Shown: piece after piece, positions 32,778-37,171 of the stretch | How the letters are laid out: each line of letters begins with the position of its first letter | Numbering within the stretch: the first letter of the stretch is position 1 | DNA from: Verrucomicrobiota bacterium | GTDB taxonomy: Bacteria; Verrucomicrobiota; Verrucomicrobiia; Chthoniobacterales; Terrimicrobiaceae | Length of the DNA stretch: 37,171 nucleotides | Assembly: GCA_026398285.1 (NCBI GenBank) | Contig: JAPLTI010000158.1 | Coordinates: 1 to 37,171, forward strand | Direction of reading: 5' to 3' | The notes under the pieces: model-generated | The model's input: only the letters and a program-made list of their open reading frames with translations | Database searches by the model: none | What the model was told of the DNA's origin: nothing | Program-made: the position numbers and the translations under genes

Positions 32778-33470
32778 TTATTTGGCTGGCCAATGGTGCC
32801 GGAGTTTTTCGATCCAAGGATCCAGCCCGTCAGCGCGTGTCTGGGAATAGCGGTCCAGTGCCTCGGCTAACTCGCGCAGTTCGGGTGCGATCCAGCCGAT
32901 TACTTCCAAAAGCGATGCGTGTTGTTCATCAAGATTTGTCCAGTGAATGATGCGCTCGTGGTGGAAGGCGCGGTTGCGGAGTTCACGCAAACGAGTCAAG
33001 CGGCGGTTCAGAGTCTGGAGGTCTCGCTGGGACTTGGGTGCGGCACAAAAGGTGAGGGTGGCGATGTGAACGATGTCCCGGCTCTGTGCATAATGCTTGT
33101 TGAAAAAGGCAGTCCAAAATCCAAAGGTCAGCTCCGCAACCATCCTCCCCGGAGATACGGGTTTGCTCAGGCGTTGAAGGTTCTCTTTGGCATTGGAAAT
33201 TTGACTTTTCTGGGTCTTGGTGAGCAATTCGTAGCAGGCACTCTTGTCATACCACTGCGCGGTGAGGAAATGGTTTTCCAGAGCCCTTTGAAGTGCGTTA
33301 CGCAGTCCCACCTCCACCATTTGCAGCGGCGAGTAAAGAGACTCGCAAAGCGCCATATTCCAAAGGTAGCGTGCAAGCGTGATGTGCGGCTCGGCTTGAT
33401 CCTGACGATAGGCCTCAAGTCTCTCTGCTGCCAGAGCTGGTTTAAGATTTTCAAAAAAGACCGTATTCAT
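32778..33470 (-). CDS. Abi-like HEPN-domain protein (putative abortive-infection RNase)
   Basis: A 230-residue, mostly helical protein similar to the Abi_2/AbiD-AbiF-like family, many members of which act in phage defence. The N-terminus (ARYLWNMALCESLYSPLQMVEVGLRNAL) matches the usual pattern of this family. The C-terminal LRELRNRAFHHERI contains the HEPN ribonuclease motif RNxxxH (Arg165, Asn166, His170). The active-site residues are therefore present. It stands alone between two palindromic repeats, without a visible antitoxin or partner, which suggests a mobile accessory gene. Actual defence activity is inference from the family. Confidence 0.82.
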   Translation of the reverse strand: MNTVFFENLKPALAAERLEAYRQDQAEPHITLARYLWNMALCESLYSPLQMVEVGLRNALQRALENHFLTAQWYDKSACYELLTKTQKSQISNAKENLQRLSKPVSPGRMVAELTFGFWTAFFNKHYAQSRDIVHIATLTFCAAPKSQRDLQTLNRRLTRLRELRNRAFHHERIIHWTNLDEQHASLLEVIGWIAPELRELAEALDRYSQTRADGLDPWIEKLRHHWPAK

Positions 33471-33510
33471 TCTTGCTTACCAGAATAATTGAGGAAGAGT
33501 AATCGAGTGC

Positions 33511-33569
33511 ACCCCGGGTGCCCTTCTCCCGTCCTTTGCGACGGTGTAGGGTCCGGGGTTTCTTTTTTT
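33511..33569 (+). repeat. Nested hairpin repeat followed by a T-run
   Basis: ACCCCGG (33511-33517) pairs with CCGGGGT (33553-33559), and inside it CCGTC pairs with GACGG (33529-33533, 33540-33544). A T-rich run (TTTCTTTTTTT) follows on the plus strand. It looks like a plus-strand intrinsic terminator, but no plus-strand gene ends here: both neighbours are transcribed on the minus strand. A REP-like repeat is thus an equal explanation. Confidence 0.5.
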
Positions 33570-33580
33570 CAGGCTTTGCC

Positions 33581-34675
33581 TCAACCCCTCAAAGCCTGCC
33601 TGACGGCGGCAATGATACGGTCTTGGTCTTCTTCGCTCAGGTAGGGATTGAGCGGAAGGCTGAGGACTTCGCGGGAGGCGGATTCGGCTGCGGGGAAGTC
33701 GCCGTATTTGTAGCCCAGCGGAGCGAAGACCGGTTGCTCGTGGAGGCACTTCGGGTAGTAAACAGCCGTGGGGATTCCGAGCGTTTTGAGTTTCTCGGCG
33801 AGGGCGTCGCGGTCTGGCACGCGGATTGTGTATTGGGCGTAAACATGGGTGTTCCCTTCACGGATGACGGGAGTCGCACAGACATCGCGGAGCTTTTCGG
33901 AGTAGCGGGCGCCAATGCGGTTGCGGGCCTCGACCTCGGCGGCAAAGCCGGGCCACTTGGCGAGCATGATGGCTGCCTGCAGCGTGTCGAAACGGCCGTT
34001 CATTCCCACGAGGTCGTGGTAGTGGCGGCGGATGCCACCGTGCGTGCGGATGGCTTTCATTTTCACAGCGAGGTCGTCGTCGTTTGTAAACAGCGCACCG
34101 CCCTCGCCGTAGCATCCGAGCGGCTTGGCGGGGTAGAAGCTCGTGCTGGCGATCTCCGTGACATTGCAGCTTTTCACTCCGTGTCGCGTAGCGCCAAAAC
34201 TCTGCGCGGCATCTTCGATGACGGTGAGGCCATGCTTCGATGCGATGGCATTGATAGTATCGTAGTCCGGCATCTGGCCGAAGAGGCTAACAGGCAAAAG
34301 CGCTTTCGTGGCGGGTGTGATGGCTGCCTCGATTTGCTCGACAGCGATATTGAAATCTAAGGGATCAATGTCCACGAACACCGTCTTTGCGCCCACCTGC
34401 GCAATGACCTCCGCCGTGCTGATCCAGGTGAAGGGAACCGTGATGACTTCATCGCCGGGCCCGATCTCCAGCGCGCGCAAGGCTATTTCCAGACTGTCCG
34501 TGCCGCTGGCCACCGTGATGGCATGACGACAGCCTACATAATCGGCGAGTGTGTTTTCCAGCGCCTCGACCTCGGGTCCCATAATGAAGCGCCCGTGCTC
34601 AAGCACGCGGTCGATCGCTTCGTGGATGGCGGGCTTGAATTTGAGATACTGGGTCTTGAGATCGATGAAATCCAT
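33581..34675 (-). CDS. DegT/DnrJ/EryC1 PLP-dependent sugar aminotransferase
   Basis: A 364-residue aminotransferase that would convert a nucleotide-linked ketosugar into an aminosugar using PLP. Typical features are MDFIDLKTQYLKFKPAI, the phosphate-binding region VASGTDSLEIALRAL, PFTWISTAEVI, and VIEDAAQSFGA with the cofactor-binding Asp. The PLP-Schiff-base lysine is Lys184 in FYPAKPLGCYGEGG. The start and overall sequence resemble WbpE/WlbC-type enzymes that act on UDP-3-keto-GlcNAcA, but specificity is not certain. No other sugar-nucleotide genes are adjacent; the WecG-like glycosyltransferase lies 1.5 kb away. Confidence 0.93.
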   Translation of the reverse strand: MDFIDLKTQYLKFKPAIHEAIDRVLEHGRFIMGPEVEALENTLADYVGCRHAITVASGTDSLEIALRALEIGPGDEVITVPFTWISTAEVIAQVGAKTVFVDIDPLDFNIAVEQIEAAITPATKALLPVSLFGQMPDYDTINAIASKHGLTVIEDAAQSFGATRHGVKSCNVTEIASTSFYPAKPLGCYGEGGALFTNDDDLAVKMKAIRTHGGIRRHYHDLVGMNGRFDTLQAAIMLAKWPGFAAEVEARNRIGARYSEKLRDVCATPVIREGNTHVYAQYTIRVPDRDALAEKLKTLGIPTAVYYPKCLHEQPVFAPLGYKYGDFPAAESASREVLSLPLNPYLSEEDQDRIIAAVRQALRG

Positions 34676-34913
34676 GGCTCGGTTTTAGCACTTCATACGC
34701 AGGGAGGAAATACACCAAATCACCCTTGGCTTATTTCACAGGGGTATTCTTTCCAAAATTCATCGATACAAACTTGCACGACGAGATGGCTTCAAAGGTC
34801 GCGAGAATTTTTTGTCACACATTTCAGTAATTTTGTTCATTCAATCTATCTTCTATTGCCGGATTCGCAGGCAGGCTTTTGTTTTGCAGGAGGGGCTGAT
34901 CTGATCGGACATC
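34676..34913. other. AT-richer intergenic region
   Basis: A 238-bp gap between the divergent aminotransferase and hypothetical genes, clearly richer in A+T than its surroundings. It probably holds both promoters. I found no convincing paired -35/-10 boxes, inverted repeat or RNA gene in it. Confidence 0.4.
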
Positions 34914-35309
34914 ATGGATTTTCTCCTCTTTCTCATCGGCACAGACGAGCCTCTCGAAGGCCGCTGGGAGCGCTTGGACGACGCCTTCGCGGGTTGCGTG
35001 ATCCAGATCGAAAAAACGGGCGAGGGAATTCTCGGTCGCATCGTCTCACTGCCCCAAACCATGGCCGAGGCAGGCTGGCAAATCGGCGAACCCAAATGGC
35101 AGGACATCCGGCCCCAGGGTCAATCCCGCTGGCTCATTCGCGATCTGCGCAAGCACTTCGACACGCGCACCGGACGCGTTGTCGGCATCGACCTTCAGGA
35201 ATACAACCTCTCGCTCGCCGCCGGCGGACGCCTCCGCCTTCACACCGGCAGCCTCCCGATGTTTCCCGTTCAATCGTGGAAACGCATCGCTTCCCCTTCC
35301 CAAAAATAA
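34914..35309 (+). CDS. Small hypothetical protein, possibly DUF2147-like beta-barrel
   Basis: A 131-residue protein without a signal peptide. It has a beta-rich pattern (GRWERLDDAFAGCVIQIEKT, GILGRIVSLPQTM, KWQDIRPQGQSRWLIRDL, GRLRLHTGSLPMFPVQSWKR). The G.W...DD.FAG..I.IE..G....G.I opening loosely recalls DUF2147/lipocalin-like domains, but I do not recognise a named family. The balanced composition and lack of competing frames support a real gene. It precedes the GbsR-like regulator by 50 bp and may be co-transcribed with it. Confidence 0.65.
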   Translation: MDFLLFLIGTDEPLEGRWERLDDAFAGCVIQIEKTGEGILGRIVSLPQTMAEAGWQIGEPKWQDIRPQGQSRWLIRDLRKHFDTRTGRVVGIDLQEYNLSLAAGGRLRLHTGSLPMFPVQSWKRIASPSQK

Positions 35310-35324
35310 AATTCATTTTGAATT
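35310..35324. promoter_or_regulatory. Small inverted repeat before the GbsR-like gene
   Basis: AATTCA-TTT-TGAATT lies 35 bp upstream of the regulator start. It could be an operator for autoregulation by the MarR/GbsR-type protein. It is short enough to occur by chance in AT-rich sequence. Confidence 0.3.
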
Positions 35325-35359
35325 GAACTCTCCGGCTGTTCGTGGAAGGCTGTCCCCCG

Positions 35360-35902
35360 ATGAGCCTCGCCGCACCGCCTCTTCCTGAAACGCAAGCCAC
35401 CGATACGGCTTCCCGCGAACACTTTGAAAACACGCTCGTCGAGGTCTTTTCCGAGCTGGCCGATCTCTTCGGCAACCCCCGCTCCCACGGCCAGATCTAC
35501 GGCATACTCTTCGCCTCGCCCGAACCGCTGACGATGGATGACATCGCCGCGCGACTCGGCATCAGCAAAGGCTCCGCAAGCCAAGGCCTCCGCGCCTTGG
35601 AGACGCTGGGAGCCATCGAGCGCGACGCCAGCACACGCACCGCCACCTACGCAGCCAAGCTCGAGCTGAAACTCCTCATTTCCGGCTTCGTCCGCCAGCG
35701 CCTACTCCCCCGCATCGACTCCAGCAAAACCCAACTCGCCACGCTCAAGCCCCTCCTGCCCAGCCTGCCCCAAAAGCACAGCGCCGACTACCAACTCCGC
35801 CTCAAGCGCGTCACCCAATGGCACGACCGCGCCCTCCGTTTCCTCCCACTGGCCCAAAAACTCCTCGATACCGCCTCGAAGTTCCCCACATCCATCGACT
35901 AA
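35360..35902 (+). CDS. GbsR/MarR-type transcriptional regulator
   Basis: A 180-residue regulator with a winged helix-turn-helix at about residues 35-95. GQIYGILFASPEPLTMDDIAARLGISKGSASQGLRALETLGAIERD is the pattern of GbsR-like proteins (COG1510), with a helical C-terminal part for dimerisation. In other bacteria such proteins respond to choline or glycine betaine or control envelope and polysaccharide genes. Nearby sugar aminotransferase and glycosyltransferase genes make a link to polysaccharide expression conceivable (inference). I chose ATG 35360; a GTG at 35342 would add six residues. Confidence 0.87.
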   Translation: MSLAAPPLPETQATDTASREHFENTLVEVFSELADLFGNPRSHGQIYGILFASPEPLTMDDIAARLGISKGSASQGLRALETLGAIERDASTRTATYAAKLELKLLISGFVRQRLLPRIDSSKTQLATLKPLLPSLPQKHSADYQLRLKRVTQWHDRALRFLPLAQKLLDTASKFPTSID

Positions 35903-36220
35903 AAAAAACGCGTGCTGGAAACGCCACCACCTGACTCCTCTCGCCATGGAACGACTACTCACAAAAGTCGCAACCAAGGGCGGCAGCATGGGTTGAAATA
36001 ATCAGCCCACCGGCTTCTTTGCCTGGCACCTCAAAGCCACTTTGCTGAGCCACCAGAACCAGAAAGAGTAAAAAATCATTTTGCTGTCCAAGATTTTGTC
36101 AAAAAAAGTCGAGCGGCAAGTGTCGAAGTGCTGATACCAACGCCCGGCGCTCACAGAGACGCCGCTACAAACTGACAACCAGCGACTCGTCACTCGCCAC
36201 TTCTTCCCGCTTTTCCCCGC
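35903..36220. other. Intergenic region with a REP-like half-element
   Basis: This 318-bp gap has no believable gene. At 36144-36169 it contains CGGCGCTCACAGAGACGCCG followed by CTACA, which matches in inverted orientation the element at the right edge of the window (21 of 25 positions over 36145-36169). An A-rich patch (AAAAAAAGTC, 36110-36119) precedes it. The rest shows nothing that I can name. Confidence 0.5.
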
Positions 36221-36952
36221 ATGCCCTCAACCCGCCGAGTCCTCTCCACCGACCTCGCCTGCACCGATTATGAGGCCCTCGGCGCGCACCTCCTTACCCG
36301 CTGCCGACAACCTGGCTCCTATGCTGTCGATTTTTCCAATACCCATATCGTCACCATGCGGCGGCACGACCCCGCATTCGCCGCCACCACAGCCAGCATC
36401 GACCTCTTCGTCCCCGATGGAATGCCCCTCATCTGGTGCCTTAATCGCCAAGGCGCCGCGCTCCGAGACCGCGTATACGGCCCCACCTTCCTGCGAAAAT
36501 TCCTCGCAACCTGCCCAGCTGAATTCTCGCACTACTTCCTCGGCGGCAGTCCAGAATGCAGAAAAAAACTCCGCGAACGCCTGCTCAAAAAAAATTCTCA
36601 GCTGAATATCGTTGGCTCACAGCATGGCTATTTCACAAGCGAGGAGGAGCCTAGTATTTTTAAAACTATCACTGCCAGTCGTCCCGACTTCATCTGGATC
36701 GGCCTTGGCACACCAAAGCAGCAGGAACTCCTCCAACGCCTCAAGCCCCTCCTTCCCAGTGGCATCCTTCTCGCAGTAGGCTTCGCCTTCGATGTCAACG
36801 CCGGCACCAAACCCGACGCCCCCGCCTGGATGCAGCGCGCAGGCCTCACATGGACCTACCGTCTTGCCACCGAACCCCGCCGTCTCGCAGGCCGCTACTT
36901 CTATTGGAACTCGCTCTTCATGTATTACTTGCTGAAATACAAACGTCCATAG
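36221..36952 (+). CDS. WecG/TagA/CpsF-family glycosyltransferase
   Basis: A 243-residue glycosyltransferase of the GT26 WecG/TagA/CpsF family. These transfer N-acetylmannosamine(uronate) or similar sugars to lipid-linked intermediates of surface polymers on the inner face of the membrane. Visible blocks are NTHIVTMRRHDPAF, FVPDGMPLIWCLN, RVYGPTFLRKFL, HGYFTSEEEP and DFIWIGLGTPKQQELL. The final VGFAFDVNAGTKPDAPAWMQRAGLTW region and the C-terminal RLAGRYFYWNSLFMYYLLK membrane-associating tail are also typical. The family is clear. Donor and acceptor are unknown. The aminotransferase 1.5 kb upstream, on the other strand, could supply an aminosugar donor. Confidence 0.94.
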   Translation: MPSTRRVLSTDLACTDYEALGAHLLTRCRQPGSYAVDFSNTHIVTMRRHDPAFAATTASIDLFVPDGMPLIWCLNRQGAALRDRVYGPTFLRKFLATCPAEFSHYFLGGSPECRKKLRERLLKKNSQLNIVGSQHGYFTSEEEPSIFKTITASRPDFIWIGLGTPKQQELLQRLKPLLPSGILLAVGFAFDVNAGTKPDAPAWMQRAGLTWTYRLATEPRRLAGRYFYWNSLFMYYLLKYKRP

Positions 36953-37120
36953 CGCGATACGAAGAGATAGAACCGCGGAGGACAAAAAGGTTAAGAAACC
37001 TTTGCAACATCCCGTGCATTCTGGACACTCAACCTGCTCTTCCAAATCAAGATTTCCTCGACGACGCCATAAAAACTCACGCCCTCACAGACATCTGGTC
37101 CACAAACCAACAGCCACCCC

Positions 37121-37171
37121 TGTAGCGGCGCGTCTATGACCGCCGAAAATCGCCCCAACCCCGGCGGTCAC
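37121..37171. repeat. REP-like palindrome cut by the window edge
   Basis: TGTAGCGGCG at 37121 leads into TGACCGCCG (37137-37145), which pairs with CGGCGGTCA (37162-37170) around a 16-bp loop. The outer part of the right arm should lie just beyond the window and read roughly as the complement of TGTAGCGGCG. A related half-element lies at 36144-36169 in the opposite sense, so the two flank the WecG-like gene. The gap 36953-37120 shows nothing else. Confidence 0.6.

Noticed and set aside
33518-34360. Open frame of 280 codons on the plus strand
   Set aside because: Antisense to the DegT-type aminotransferase gene and without domain features.
1-37171. CRISPR array, tRNA, rRNA or prophage
   Set aside because: No regularly spaced repeats, no cloverleaf or rRNA-like sequence, and no phage structural genes were recognised.

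Overview
The window looks like a chromosomal segment of a Verrucomicrobiota bacterium (inference). The base composition is fairly GC-rich. The translation-factor block nusA-infB-rbfA-nrnA-truB-ribF is of ordinary bacterial type. Many intergenic gaps hold palindromic REP-like repeats, and Shine-Dalgarno sequences are almost absent. No rRNA, tRNA, CRISPR array or prophage was seen.

Layout. 1-1.6 kb (minus): a TetR-type regulator overlapping the first 305 codons of a FtsX/DevC-like ABC exporter permease that runs off the left edge, with a 26-bp palindromic operator in front of the regulator. 1.67-2.23 kb: a decayed coding stretch with two in-frame stops. 2.2-3.2 kb (minus): two small lipoproteins. 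3.3-14.1 kb (plus): one long, tightly packed run. A candidate promoter is followed by nusA, infB, rbfA, a DHH/DHHA1 phosphoesterase, truB and ribF. Directly joined by start/stop overlaps come a fused circularly permuted ATP-grasp/alpha-E protein and two transglutaminase-like proteins. 14.2-16.0 kb (plus): a short-chain dehydrogenase and a trans-type polyprenyl diphosphate synthase. 20.1-16.0 kb (minus): dnaX-ebfC-dcd and a dihydrolipoamide-dehydrogenase-like flavoprotein, whose tail overlaps the tail of the prenyl synthase gene.

20.2-24.2 kb (plus): a secreted SMP-30-type lactonase, a GMC oxidoreductase with a cysteine cluster, and an MFS transporter, plausibly a sugar or polyol oxidation and uptake set. 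24.2-25.5 kb: an accessory patch with a REP-associated tyrosine transposase (RAYT) lying between two copies of its probable REP palindrome, then a Phd-type antitoxin with a C-terminally truncated PIN toxin. 25.6-28.2 kb: a large GH63/MGH1-like glucosidase. 28.3-29.7 kb (minus): a rhodanese sulfurtransferase and a SufE-like sulfur acceptor. 29.8-30.7 kb: a GYF_2-domain membrane protein. 30.7-32.5 kb (minus): Opp/Dpp-type permeases OppB and OppC without their binding protein or ATPases. 32.5-33.6 kb: a perfect 36-bp palindrome, an Abi-like HEPN protein and a further hairpin repeat. 33.6-37.0 kb: a DegT/DnrJ/EryC1 sugar aminotransferase, a small conserved-looking hypothetical protein, a GbsR/MarR-like regulator and a WecG/TagA/CpsF glycosyltransferase. 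The aminotransferase and glycosyltransferase suggest surface polysaccharide synthesis. The window ends inside another palindromic repeat.

The region most worth follow-up is the amidoligase-like ATP-grasp/alpha-E/double transglutaminase cassette. Its gene families are known but biochemically unassigned, and here it is coupled to the flavin and translation operon. Next in interest are the RAYT/REP pair and the palindromes around the HEPN gene.
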